Part shown: positions 35,601 through 49,990 of the stretch, one piece after another
How positions within the stretch are numbered: position 1 is the first letter of the stretch
Layout of the letters: each line of letters starts with the position of its first letter
NCBI GenBank assembly: GCA_013396995.1
Contig: VWZP01001440.1
Location: 1,160,341-1,224,340, forward strand
Direction: 5' to 3'
From: Dicaeum eximium
Lineage: Eukaryota; Chordata; Aves; Passeriformes; Dicaeidae
Length of the DNA stretch: 64,000 bases
Notes under the pieces: model-generated
Database searches by the model: none
Seen by the model: the letters and a program-made list of their open reading frames with translations, nothing else
Told to the model about the DNA's origin: nothing
Program-made: the position numbers and the translations under genes

Positions 35601-36914
35601 CTTTTTATTTTAAGGAGCAGAGATGCCTGTCCCAGGCTGCCAAGAAGCTAGTGCTTCTTCTGTGCAGCCTGAGAGCAGACAGAGCCTGTAAGCATGACCT
35701 TTCATATGCACAACAGCCCCAGTGGAAGACTTACTTGTAGGAAGGTAGGGAAGGGGCAGACAAACCCCAACCATAGCCCCAGTGACTTCTGCCTCATCAG
35801 TCTGCAAAGTACTTCTAGAAGAGCCCTGGGCAAAGGTGCAACAGCTCTGGTGTGGGTATTATGCTCTGGAGCTCAGAAACCTCAGAAAAACTTTGCCAGC
35901 AAGGATTATACTGGCATTGAAATTTCCTCACAGCAGGAGCTGCCAAGAACAAAGCCCACCCCTATGCCCAGGACCTCTGGCCCACACCCTACCCCCAAAA
36001 AGGACCCAGGGTTTGCTGATTAGCACTGCCAACCTGTAAAGCACAGAGCCGTGGCACAACATCTATCCCCACTCAGCTGGCAGCAGAGGGAAAATGTGGG
36101 AGCACCAGTACATGGTCTGGCCACAAGCATCATCAAGCCAGTCTGGATGCAGCTGTCCAGAGGCAAATGAAACCAAAGCACCCACTCAAGTTTTGCTCTT
36201 CACTTTGCACAGAAGTGCATCTGGAAATACCACAGAGAGAGCATAAGCAATGGGCTGTGTAGGAGAGGAAGCAATGGGAGAAGGGCACACATGAGAGAAA
36301 AAGCATTGCCTGCCCTGGAACAGCATCTCTCACAGAGGGCAACCATGGATGCTCAGGGGAGGGGCAGAAGAGAAGACAATTACAGAGCAATTCTTCCTCT
36401 GCTCTCCTCCTGGCAATCGATCGGCAGTTCAGGAGCCAAAGCTCTTTCATCTAGACTGGGTTTAACAGCCATTGACAGACCTAAAGAGGGAAAAGCTGTG
36501 CATGACCCCTTCTGGATTCAAGTACAGGGACCCCCCGTATTGCTTCCTATCCCCTCTCCTCAGCCAGCAGCCTGTTCTGCTTAGCCTCATCCAGTTCTGC
36601 ACAGGGAAAATGTGAATGAAGACCAGCCATCCCAACCTCTCAGAAACACTGGCTATCATGGGACACCGATCACTTCGGAGCATCTCTCCATCTGCTGAAG
36701 AGCTCCCGGGACTCTCTGCCTGCCTGCACTCCCAGGGTTATTTCATCACAGCAACTTGCTCAGTATCAGTGAGGAATTGCACACCACAGGCAGAAAATTC
36801 CTGCATTGGTCTCCAAGAGCTTGCTTTACCTCTGTGATAAGCTGTCCACAAAGCACTCTCAGCTCTCCTGGGGCCAAAAGCCCTAAGGGCTTTGCAAACA
36901 CCTTTTTTTTTTTT

Positions 36915-36915
36915 N
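36915..36915. other. Ambiguous base (N) after T-run
   Basis: A single N follows a T homopolymer (36903-36914), which suggests an uncertain homopolymer length or a small assembly ambiguity. It is the only N that I noticed. Confidence 0.95.
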
Positions 36916-39900
36916 ATCTTTTCAGCCCATCTCTACTAGCAGGGAAGGCAGGACTGGGGAGGGAACGGCATGTTCTGGCCAGGGGTTGCTTAGCACCTCC
37001 TCTCCCTACCCTGAGCAGCTGGCACCGAGGGGTGATCCAAGGGGCACCCAGTGTTTTCCTTTGACTCAGGCATCCTACAGGAAATGCTTTATGCTCCTCC
37101 AAAGTGCCAGGGACACTGACTCGGGGCAGCAGAGCTTTCAGCAGCCTGCTTTGCTCTCTTTTCTCTGCCTATTCCTGGTGGTTGCAGAGCTCAATTTTCC
37201 TTCCTCCATCCACCTAGGTCCAGAGCCAGAGGAAAACCTCTTACCACTGCACAGTGCCCTGAGGCACACCTTTGCACCTCTGCACACAAAGCCCTCCAGA
37301 ACCGGGGGAGAAGCAATACTGACATGAAGCTGATGTCAGATGAGGACAGAAGAGGGACTGAGATGTCCCCTCCCCCAGGCTGTACTTCAAACAGTCTTTT
37401 TTTCTTTTTTTTAACTATGTTTGTAGACCGGTTTCCCAAGGATACAGGACTTGTGCAATTACACAACCTACCTCTATGTGTTTCTGCATGTGTATGTTTT
37501 TATGACTGCCTGTCTCCCTATTAGTTCTCCTCCCCCTCCACCTCTCAATATATCTACAAACACGTCAGCAAATGCCAACTGCATCTCAAACAGGAACACA
37601 ATTTGCAAACATAGTAAGTTTCCACCATTTCATGGAAATGTGCAACCAGGCTAAAGAGAGACAAAATAGCAGGGTTTGCTTTGTTAGTTTTCTTTCCAAA
37701 TGATTTGACTGAAGGGCCATATAGCACACTATCAGTCGACTCTATGCAGACCCAGCAAAGCACACACCACCACTGGAGAAGGTCTGCTCCAGCCCTCCTC
37801 CTGCCAGCAGTGAGCCTGCACGTGCTATTTGCGACATCCTGCTCTCTCCTGCACCAGCTGTTCACTGTGTGCCAAGAATGGAAAGTGAGACTACTGTTCA
37901 GGACCCTCAAAAATGCAGGAGAATGCTTCAAGTCCCTTCATTTACCAAGCTTCCACTTACAATCCTGCTTTTCTTCCACCGCTTCTCCTGAGTGTGGAGC
38001 TGCTATGCATCCCAGTGCACACCTACAGCAGAGACACTCTGGACTTAGCTAAAAGCTGAGTCTGAGGAGCCAGAGGGTCTCATCTCACAGCTGATGACAG
38101 TGTTTTTGTGCATGTACTTAACCTCAATATGTGTGAAGGCAGCACGCTCAGGGAAAAGACCTTTAATGCGTTTGGAAGGTTTTGCTGAGTGAGGCTCTCC
38201 AAGCTCCCTGCCACCATAAAAGCATTCCCTCTTGTTAGTGAACCGTATCTCAGCCTTTTCAACACAGTTCTACAATTAGCCCTCTGCAAAGCTCCAACCT
38301 TCCCAGCAGAACCAAATGAATTAACTTGAAAACATTTCCCAGCTTAAATTAATTGCACTGCAGCTTCCCGATTTGACATTGACCCTTTCTGTAAAATCCC
38401 CAGAGTAGTTACTACTTAGTCATTAGGGGCTTCTGCCTGAATGAAAGAAGCCATTAATCCTACCAAGCCAAGTCTCTGCTCTCCTTCCCTGCTCACTCAC
38501 ATGCATCTGTGTGGTCTTCAGGCACCCCAAAAAGCCTGAACCAACTCCTAGTATAAGATCAGCACTCAAATCCTTGGTTCCTATGAATTTCCAGAATAAA
38601 AGTGAACCACAAAACCACCTTGTTCATTTCCTATAGGTTTAACAGCTTTGTTTGAATTACCTGTATTTCCACAATGGCAACATGGGTTCATCTGTAACCC
38701 CGAGTCCAAATCTGTCAGGGCTTTCGCATCCCACAGTCCAGAGTATGCAAGCACAGAAGAGTTTTCCTTACTGCAGCCTCCATGAGGGTGCCTGCGTGTT
38801 CATTACTATCTAGATGATCTCTGTTTGGCATTGGGCTGCTGCACCTCTCTTTCCTGCAGGAGAGCCAGATGCTGCCAGAATTACAGGAGCTGTGAATCTC
38901 AACAAGGCTGATTCCAGGTATGACGCTCTGCAGCCTGCCAGGAAGGACTGATGAAGGACTTATGATCTGATGGATCACAAACAAGAAACTCTTCAAAATC
39001 ACACTAAATGTTTCTGCCTCCCCCACATATTTTGAGAAAAATCATAGTATACAGGACCTTTTCAGCCTATTCTCCTATTGTTATTACCTTTATAGGTGCA
39101 GGCAGCAATGCAAACACCATGCTAGCTGGAGACAGACTGCCAAAGATCAGTTTGAACCTGCACAAACAAGAGATGAACTACTAGAGAAAGTACTCACATC
39201 TGTCCATGTCTCTTGGATAGGGTGCTTTAGCCAAATACAAGATATCTTGCTTCAAGGAGAGGTGGCTGAAGGAAATTTTGTGGGTTCTTTTATTTAAGAA
39301 GCTAAGGGAGATAGTCTCTGAAAATGCCCTGTGCTTGTTCAGCTCCTCAAGGATAGACAAAAGCTCACCAAAAAGATGTCCTCTGGCTCTGGAAGCCCAA
39401 CTGCAATTCACTGGTTTGTGAGTAACCATTTGGTGCCTGTTGACAACCCCCATGAGGCTCAGTGGCTGGTGGGGAAGTGGCTCTGGACACAGCATGACCA
39501 GAGGAGCCTGCGGCAGAGTACTGCACCATCTGGGAAGGCTGTGCAGCACAGCCAGAAGTCTGACCTTGGACCCTCAAGAAAGGTGGAAAAGCCTCAAAAC
39601 TGGGAATAAAAACCCCCAATCAAACAAAAAACAACCCACAAATAAAGCAAAAAACACACTTAAAATGCAAAAAGGTGCTTCATCCTGCCTGTGAGAGCCA
39701 TCTCTCACCTATCTCTGGTATTGCTCCGCTCCCTTTTCAGCCACATTGGCTTCACCAGTTATTATGCATACAAATGGAATGAACTTCAGTCATTTGTATT
39801 ACTAGTTTTTAAATAACATCTTACTTTTCCAACATCAATTTTCCAGACAGCAGCTCAGGCCAGGGCTCTCCTCACCACCCACCCAAATCTCATTGCACAT

Positions 39901-42900
39901 TTCCTAAAAGTCTGCCTTTTTCAAAACACACTATTATTACAGTAATTTCTTCCTACCTTCTCAGAAACTCTGCCAGAGCCCAACAGCCAATACCATCAGA
40001 GTCACCTTAAGGTCTGCTGGACCCACTGTCCCCATGCAGCTCCTGAGCCATGCACCAGCCCTTAAAGCTAACCCTGTTTGCTTTTTCCCCAGAAACCTGC
40101 ATTCTCCAGGCACAAAGCACAGGTGCCTCCAAATAAAACCAGAGCACTGCAGCAGAGGTAGAAGGAGGGAGTATTTGCTGCAATTTAGTTGAACCTTTTT
40201 TGCCCACAAGCATCTCCCAGCTGCCTCCAGCACGCACAGTCATTATCTTCCCTCCTCATGAGGGCTATTACTTAGTTGCTATATCCCACATTTAAGCCAC
40301 AAGTTGAGCTGTTCCCAGATTGTGTTTTTTTCTCATTTGACATCCAAGCTAAGCAACACCACACTTGTTTCAGGTTATGTCAAAACACTTTGGCCATCTG
40401 TTCTTGGGGCAGTATTTAATTCAGTTTTGCAGTCACTTTGCTCAATTTCTTTAATCCTTGTTTTACCCTTCTCCCAGCTAGAGGCAGAGCTGAATTTAAA
40501 CCCTTGTGTTCAAGTACTCCATGAGAAGGGACTGAACCAGATCTTGCATGTATATTTGTTACACACTTTTACTATTTATCTTAGTATGTGCATTTACTAA
40601 AACAAGGCAACTGCTACTCTCTGAGGATAAAGTCTTCACTGATACAACACTGCTACTGAAATAACTGGGAGCTTTGACAAAAATAAGACTTTGCAGATTC
40701 ACCCCACCGCTGACTGGCACATGCAGGAACAACGAAATGTTCCAACTCATGGACGCTCTACCAGAAGGCAGCAATTTGATCTGTAATAACTGTTTGTGAC
40801 ATACAAGGGCCATGCACATGCAAGTAATGCAAGGCACCTTTATGGTCCCCCAGTGACTTCCAATCTGCAGAGCCTACAGCATGGCCACATCCATGCCACT
40901 TGGCCTTCAGAAGGGAAAGTCTCCTCCCCACAGGTGTGAGGGAAGCAGTGCCAGACAGCCTGCTCCTTCACTCTGATGTTGTTGCTTTGGTCTCTTGCCT
41001 TCTTTCTATAAAAGGGCTGGATCACATTTTGTTTGAAAAAGACACTCTATTTTGGGCCACCCATGAAGTTGCCCAAATTCAAACCTCAGGAGTTTGTAGA
41101 CTCCTGCTGAGCAAAGGCAGGAAGAGAAAGTCATAAAACTGTGGTATAGGAAGGAATAAAAGACAGGGGAACATCAGTAGCTGCATTCCCAAGGAGGATG
41201 GAGGCACTGCAAAGCTTAAGAAACAGACCACCACAGAACACAGTGATGGAGACAAACATGATAACCCAGCTGAACCACTGGAACAGAAACTGGGGTGCAC
41301 ATCAGTCAGCTTTCCATTTAAACAGCTCCAGAAAGCATTTTGTGTACAGCCTGCCAGCACGCTCAGCACCAAGCACCCTGGTGTGTTTGCTTTACACCTG
41401 ATCTACACATGATCTGGATACTACTTAAAGCCTTGGAAGAGATCCAGCTTGTGGCGAAGAGCACTTGAAAAGTGGGATCTGATGATACACTGGGTGGGAT
41501 GGCCCCCAAGTCAGAGAAAACCACCCCTGCCTTTGTAAACAACCCAAACAGTGAAACACTGAGCTTCTGCAAGGAAGTGCAGGGAATACCCCAGCTTTGA
41601 GAAGGATTGGTGTTCCCATGGAATTCACCCCAAAATGCCAAACACCATAAGCTGGCTTGTGGCATACCAATGTTTACATCCCAACTCCAAACCAGCCCTG
41701 AACATGATGTGTGCCTGGCGTGGGTCAGCCTCCCCAGCCACAGCCCAGGCAGCTGCTCTGCAGCAAGTACAGCTCACACTGTGCTCTGCTCATGTTGTAC
41801 AGCACGCAACAGGTTTTACCTGGCCTTTATCTATGGTATTTTGGAACCCCCAAATTTTCAAATCAAAATGCAACAGTCATTTAAGGGCATGTAAATCCCC
41901 AGGCATAGGGTCTGAGGAAGGAGCTCACCAAGGGGGGCACTAAACCATCTCGGGAGCCCGAAGGTGGGAGGCTGTCAGTAGGTAGATTGCCCCAGAGTGC
42001 TGTAACTCCCTGCTCTCAGAGAGACCACCACAACTGGAAAGCACTGTAACCACAGCCATCCCAGAGGCAAGGGGGCAGGAACCAAGGAGACAGTGGGGAA
42101 CAACAGCCTCCAGCGGCTACACACCCCCTTTAATCAGTCCCCAGAACAAAAGCACTGCTGCACTACTCCCCATCAGGAAGCAACAGGCACCAGCCTCCAC
42201 CACACTTGGTCCGTATAGCTCCACTTCATTTGAGCCACTGTTACCACATCTGTTACTGTTTTAAAGCACATACATCTGGCTTAATTGAGCACTTGACTTT
42301 ACTGCTGCTTTATCTCCATTTTTTGAACAGGCCCTGGGGAGAGGGCTTTGCGTGGCTAAAGTTTGCTTCTTTTTTCATTCTTCCTTTTAAATTTTTTTTC
42401 CCAGTGAAATCCCACCTGAAGCAGGAACAAAAGCTGCTGTGACAACTGCTCACAATCTCTGGGGCTGCTTTTAGGAAAGTCTCCTCTCTAGACAGTAAAT
42501 CCCATGCTAAATATTCTGGTTTATGTGCTTCAAAACTGCAGACTTAAACCCCACTAATTCTCCCTTCCCATTCTGTTTCCCCAGCAAAAAATCAGAATTA
42601 GTGGCAGAAGGTGGTATAATACATGTCAGGAAGAGAAAAAAAGGATCTTGCTGCCCCTGCTGTCTCTGAAACTTTGACCCTGCCAAGTTACAACAAACAG
42701 GAAAGCAGAATCAAAACATAGCCCCCATGTCCCTCTCCAACCACCCAGTGCAGGCTGTGCTGGTGCCAGCTACCGCTCACGAACAATCACACTGCGAGAC
42801 TCCTCTGGCACATCCTTCCAGGTGGCCTGAACAACAGAAGAGCCCAGCTCAGGAAGCCTGCATTTGATTCAGTGCTTGAATCCCTTCCAGAAAGTACAAG

Positions 42901-45900
42901 GGTCCTTCATGCCCCCAGACTGAGGAGAGGTTACCTGAAATGCCCCTTTGCGAGCTCCTATATGCCTGTTTTCCTGTGAAACCAGAAGCCAGGCACACAG
43001 TAGCTGGGAACATAGAGGAGTGCTGGCTGTAAAGTTGGCTGTTTTCCCAGTAAGCCACTCCAAGTACTTTGCAGCCACTGGGAGAACAGGACTGGTTGGA
43101 GGCAACTCCTGGGGCAAGGAGTTTGGGCACCTTCTCTGGCCTGTGGCATCCTCACAGGGGCCCGTGCCCAGCATCCTTCCATAGCTTTCAGGCCATGACA
43201 TGGGACGGGCACTATCGCAGACAGTATTTCTCTCACTGCAGACTGATTCTGAGACTGCTTAGCTGGCCACCTATGGAGCACCAAATGCACACAAATACAT
43301 TATGCTGCTTAATACTAATAGAGAATACAACCCACACAAGCAGCCCAGGAGCTCTATACCTGCTAAATGCAGAATGACCTGCTGAAATCAGGACTACTGA
43401 AACTTCACGGTAAGTGGCTGGAGTGATGCTTCATCACACCACCACATGTCATGGCTGTGACGCAGCAATCCCCACAATCTGTTTCAGCCCACAAGGAAGC
43501 TCCTCAGTTACACCACCACTTGCTTTCCATGCCCAGCAGGTACACACCCCACCCCCACCAGCCATCTCCCAGGTGTCCTGCCCTGACCTCAGCTCCTTGT
43601 TCTCCTGCCTGCCACATACTCTTCAGCCAGTGTCACACCTTGTGAACTCTGTGGCTTTCAACTCTTCCAATGGAAGCAGGCATCAATGTCCTGCCCAACC
43701 CCCTCCTATGAGAATAAGATATTGAAAGCACTGTCAGCTCTCCCAATGCTGTGTTCCAGTTTGATTTCATGCTGCAGTGCTGAGTCCAACCATTCTTTAT
43801 CCCTGCTGCCTGGTATCTTTTCTCCAGTGTCTAAACACAAAAGCCCCCCTTGAAGCGAGCAAAAAGCAAGGCATACAAGCAGCAGCCGAATGAGCTCCCC
43901 TGGTCCTTCCTGTCCCAGTCCAACAAGACTTCAAACCCAGGAAAAGATGTATCCGAATAGTGAAGTGAAAGAGTCAAAATGTAATTAAACTCTGCACTTC
44001 CTATCCCAAACTGGTAATGGAGGAATGGATGTTCCTGTGCGTTTGATAATTACTCAGGCATTCTAGTTTCACTAGAGAGAAAACAGACCTGTCTTTAACA
44101 AGACAAACTTCTGGATTCCTTGGGAGGCAGTGAGCAAATTACTGTCTCCAAACCTCTCCCTGCCCTCCTCTCTTCCTCCAGCACAGCTCATATGCACAAA
44201 GCAGAGACATCTTTCCTATGAAAAAATCCCTCTTTAGGCTTTACAGTTGAACCCAGCTGGACTGCACCTGTGGGAACACCAGTTCAACTTATCCTCAAAA
44301 GGACACCCCGTCTTCCAAAGTTAGGGAAGGCAGAGAATTTAGGTACTGCTGACAACCCACACTGACCACCCCTTTGACCAAGACAGAGAAAGGGGACAGC
44401 AGACAGCTTCTGCAGCATTGCTTCCCAGGGAAACAGGGAGCAATCAGGGAATGAGCTGCTCCTCTGTGACCAGCAGCTGGTATCAGGAGGACTGGAATGA
44501 CTGATCATCTCCTCTGCTTCTGGAAACCATGACATAGGGACTTTCCAAGCCAGAGGCTGTGAATGGATCATCACACTTCTTAGCCAGCCATCCATCTGTG
44601 AATTTCTATACTTCCTTTTAGATGCCATTTATATATCAAGGTAATTTCCAACTTCTTATAGGAGCAACCTTCATAGTTCAGTTCTGTGCCCTGCTTGATC
44701 TTTTCATGGAATGCCAAAAGAAACTGAAAAATAGTGATCTTGTTCCTGCTTCATAGCTTTCCCTCAGCCCACATGAACAAGTCAGCAGAAAGACCTAAAC
44801 ACCACAGTGCCTGTCTTTATACCCCATTGAGACAGGTTTTGAAGACCCCTTAGCCAAGGGGTGACCTTCAGAATGCTAAGTGCACCTGCTGTGTGCCATG
44901 CATGCCTCCAAAATCAACCACAGCCCTGGTGAGGGGCTGGGAGCCAGGACACCTCTTCTTTAAAAAGAAAGAAAAATGCCCAGCCTTTTTGCAACTACAG
45001 AAGGCCTTGGCATGAGCTAAGGGCACAGGAACAAAGCCAAAGCACATGGAAAACAGCAGCAGCAGTTCTTATTGCTGCCTAAGTGGAGAACTGGGACACC
45101 ACCCTAGAGCAAGAAACTCACTGTAAGCTCCTGATGAGCTGCACAGGATGCCCTGACACAGAGACCCCTCCAGTGCCACCCCAATGGCCCCAGCCCATCC
45201 GCACTCGCTCTTGTCACACAGTGAAACATGTTGGCTGAGAACCAATGAAAGCACCTTCTAATGGGATTTTTCAGGGTTCAAGGATATCAGTGTCTGGCAC
45301 AGGCTAAAGTAATTAAGACAACTTCCAAGAGACAATCTGGCATTGATTAACCAGCTATTTACCACTGAACATTACAAGTTCCCACTCTAAAACTCTGCAC
45401 CAGAACACTTGCTATTTCCGAATTGTTTTCTCCTTTGCCCCATTCCTGTCTCTCACAAAGCCCAGCTGTGGCCTCTCATACCACTCCCTCAGCCTCACCA
45501 TGCTTTGCCTTGCTAAACAAACCATGATGGTGTCAGCCAGACTAAAGCTGAAAGGCTTCCCGAGGGTTAAAGGGAAAAGCATGTTGCTCTTGGCAAACAG
45601 ATAAATCCAGTTTTCACTGAACAGGTCTCAAGATGGACAGCCAAAGCCACATGTGCTTGCAATCATCATATTTACATTTGAGTCTTCCTACTGAATACCA
45701 GTAGGAAGAATACCAGGGTAAGAGAAGCCTTGGGCTGATCTCATTTCTACCAGCTTCATCTGGCTGATCCCTACACAGCCGCAGATCTCTTCATCATCAA
45801 GTTCCTCCAGACCAGAGACATCCCTAATGCTGCAAGAGCTGAGTTAACAACTCATTTCACTATTACTCCCTCCTACATCACTTTAGAAAGCGTGCCTGGA

Positions 45901-48900
45901 GGAGCAGCAAACACGTAATGCCGGAGGGAAGGGTTTGTAGCCATCAGGGAAGCATTACTGATGACATTTAACACCTCACAGGAGGGGTAACGCAAATGCA
46001 TTCAAAGATGGGATTTGTTATAGGACCAGAGAAGGCAGAATGGGCATGTCCACTTTCAGGGCACTTCCACAGTCTCTCCATGTGTAATATCACCAGCTGC
46101 TATATCGTCTCCTCTTTGAAAGGGAATTAGGAAGGTCCTTCATTCCCAGTGAGCTCCAGAGGAGCAAAAGACACCCAGCCTCTGTGGTATGTGAGTCCTT
46201 CCCTGCAAAGCTGTACCATCTCTGCTCCTAGTGCCCGCACAGCAGCATGAAAGACTCATGGAAAGGCAAGAAATCGGTGGGACAGGACTTTGCCTCTTTT
46301 GAGATCTGAAGGATACAATGTAAACAGATGGGGCAACATAAATATTTATTATTAAGGAGGTGTAAGAGAAGAGGAGAACGGAAACTGCTAATCAATAATG
46401 AAAAGCAAAAGTGAATAAAACCTGTGGAGATAATTCCACACAAGCGATTTCTTGTTCCTAAAATATATAATGGAGCACCACAGAAGAAAGACAGACAGAT
46501 TGGTTAGATAAGATACTGGAAAGGAAAAGGGCAACCAGGGAAAATTTGACTACACCTGTAGTTAAGTCTAGGAAGACCAAAAGGAATTAGCACTTATGTA
46601 ACTCTTATATAAATATGCAGCTTTTACTGAGATGAAAATTACTGGATTAGACAAACATGGACAATCCAAATAATTAGCCACTGGTATAGTTTACAAAAGG
46701 GTTGTGATAGTGTATCATGTTATGAGTGATTTTAAAGTCAAGACCAAATGTTTTTTGTAGTGTTCTAGTCAAAACAGCCATTCACACAGCAAAAATCTGT
46801 AGTCTGAACTGGACGAGGAAGCAGGCTTGAGAATGGGACACTGTCCTTCTGGCTGTAAAGCTGTGAACAATTAACTTGGGAGAATCAGAGATGGATGCCC
46901 TAAGAGATGACCTGACACCATGCAGAAAGACCCCTAAACCAAGAACCTCCACCAAGGAAAACGGCAGTGCTCAGATCACACCTACTGCAGTGGAGCTGGG
47001 ATGGAGGTCTCCAGATGATGATTTCTTACAAAAGTGGCCTCAATCAGTTGCCACAATTGACAAGGTCAGCCTGCATCCTTAAACTGGACAGAAAATGGAG
47101 AAGCACCCATACAATGAAACAGCCCCAGAGATAGACAAAGGAACAAACTCTTAATAGAGCATCAGCTGGTGGAAAATGTGAGAAGTCATTGGAGAAGTCA
47201 TCTAGACAAATTAACTTGGAAAATGGCAGAAGGCTGATGAATATTTGGCATCAAAACAGCCATCAGCCTCCCTGCAATGTTCCCAGAATGAAACTGTAGA
47301 ACGAGCCATAAATAGTCTGAAGTGCATCTTGCTCCTTTGCCCCAAAGGCAGCATGGCCATGCTGGGGGAGCTTGGAAGTGGAGAGAAGCAAATGCTTAAA
47401 ATCTAACCCTCACTGAGTCACAGGAATAATTCAGTCTAGAAAGGCCACTGTAATCTGGGGAAGAGCCTTTTGGAGGCCTTAAAGGCATGTGACACTTCTC
47501 AGTTTCTCCCCTACCAGCTTTTGTTTCATTTGCAATTAAAGTATCAGAGCTGCCAGCTATCCTTTTCCCTGTTTCTGTCAGGGCTGTTGGCCTCAGACAA
47601 CATACCTGATACCTCTTCTTGTGCAACCAATTCCCTACCTCTGTTCCCAACTTTACCACATTATCTAGTCATTGGCATTGTATAAGGGCTTTGTTTTAAA
47701 GCCTTCCCCGGCTTACCCGTTGCAAATACTCACTTTCTGATCACTTGCTCTATTTCCCAAATCCCATTCCATTTAAAGTTTAAGGTCACAAAGTACAGAT
47801 TTCCTCATTTCAGCTCCCCCCAAAGCTGGAGTAGTTTGGCTTGGCTGCAGAGTAAACTCTAGAGCCTAAAGAAAACAAACACATGTAGCACTTCTGCTAC
47901 TCTGAAATGCTGAGCAATAAAATCTCAGTAAATAAATAAATAGATGGAAACTCGCTTTAGGTCAGAGAATGTCGTGCCACTTGGTTTGCTACAATTTAAA
48001 ATAAAATCAATTAAAAACCAGGCAGACCAGGGGCCTGCACCTAAAAAGCAGTATTAACAACAACAGCAAAACCATCTCTCCATTCCCTTTGAAAATTCAG
48101 TACCGTGAAACTTTTTGTGAAAGAAGAATACTGCTTCAGCCTCAATCCAACTCTTCTGTGAATGAAACCCCAGACTCTTATGAGCACAATTTTATTTTGA
48201 ATTTGGTCTTGATCATCATTCGGTCACACTGATCTTTAACAATCACTCTCCCATGACAAAACCTGCCTTCTGCCAAGCTGGAGGAGCATTAGCATGGCAG
48301 GGTCAGCACCATGTCCTGTGTGTTGACAAAACCTTCTGGGCTCATAAACAGAACTAAAACATTTTAGAAAATTCTTCTTTTAAGGAAAAAAATCCTCCTT
48401 GAGATTAGTGCAAGGGCCTCGTGAACCACTGGACATGAGAGTTGCCATCAGCCACATCACAGCAACCTCCTTGGGAGCAGGAAAGTTATCTGCCCTGCCC
48501 TTGAGGTTATCACCTGGAGATGTCATCCTAGAAAGACAGTGCTCCAGCCAGCAGAAGATGCCGAATTTTCTAGACAAGATATTGTTAGGGCTGAGTTATG
48601 GTATGACATCCTCGTGCCAACACTATTTTCTCTCTCACAGTGCTCTTTCCCCTCCCTGTCTTTGTTTTCTTCCTGTAACTCATCAGAGCAGCCAAGTCCT
48701 CCCTGTGGCACAAGCTCCTGCTCCCCTGGAGCTCTTCCCTGCACCTGTGCCTGCCTACATCCATTTCTCAGGCTCATGACTGCTGCTGAGGCCTTTCCAG
48801 CTGCTTTCCAGGGGGTAAACACTTCCCTCCCCGTGGGAAACCTCTCTGTGGATACAGGGTGAGCCTGGGTGGTTTCTTCAAAGCACTGTGGAAGTCCCCC

Positions 48901-49059
48901 CTCTCCCTGGGATCAATTAACAAACACAGGTCTTAGCTGTCCACTGGCAGGTTTGACTAGCAGAAGTCCCATTCATCAAAGTCTTCAGTCTGATCTTTCA
49001 CTGCCCATCCCAGCACTCTGTTCTATTCAACTTTATCCCACTCCTGACCCTCTCAACCA

Positions 49060-49990
49060 TCCACATCATTTATCCTAAGGAGTTTTTCTGGGCTTTCTCT
49101 CTTCATAACAATGCGCCTAACAGTGCAACCACAAGTATTCAATATCTTCATACCTATAGTTTCCACCAGGGCTGGTGCTCCTGCCCTATAACTAATTTCA
49201 ATCAATTTGATTCTTTGACTTTTAGTTCTTACCTTCAGTTTCCAAGATTTCCATGTCCTCATCCCCTCCAACTGTATTTAACAATGAAGCAAAATTTGGT
49301 TAATACTGGATCCATACCTACATCATCTTTGATCTTCCAGTTGGTCCCTGCTGCACAGCAGTTTCAAGTCTGATTTTATTTATGTAGCTGAGAAACCTGT
49401 TGCTATTTGTTTTAATTTCTTTTGCCAGACCTAACGCAGCATGACTTTTGGCAATTCTCATTTTATCCTACCCTTCCTGACCTCTAAGACATTGCTTTTT
49501 TTGCCAGTTAAGTCTTTTTTTCCATTCCTTACAGACTCTCTGTTTAATCCCAACTATCTTTTTTAAAGTGGCCATTCACCAGCTTTCAGCAAGGAGCCCT
49601 TTCCTGCCCTGTTTTCCTCCTCTGCCTAGGACCCCTGGGTCCAGACAGTTTCTGCACCTCTGAATTAGAGGCTCTGTATCCCCTGCCTTCTGCATTCACA
49701 ATTCTCTGCCCAGATGACTTCACCTACCAGGTTTTTCCATTTTTCAAAGTTTGCCCTTTCAAAGACAAGTATCCTAGTTCCAGATCTCCTTTTGTTTAGG
49801 TTTCTATTTAATTTAAAAGGAATCCATTTTATGAGCACTAAGTCCAAGATTCCTCTGTACAATCAGGCCCTCTTAACATCAATGCTAGTTACCAAAACAA
49901 AACCTAAAATAGCACCTCCATTTGCTGGTGCTCTATTTAATGAAAAAATCTGGGCTACCCTATCCAGGCATATCTATGTTTTACCTTATT
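49060..49990 (-). mobile_element. Ancient CR1-like LINE fragment (antisense)
   Basis: Read on the - strand, the segment follows the pattern of an old CR1/L3-type LINE between endonuclease and reverse transcriptase that I recall from reptile genomes. It has words such as AAAGGGCAAACTTTGAAAAA, AATTAAAACAAATAGCAACA and CTACATAAATAAAATCAGAC, and in translation a short fragment RANFEKWKNLVGEVIW. Many stops and indels show it is long dead. Limits are approximate and the family assignment is from memory. Confidence 0.55.
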
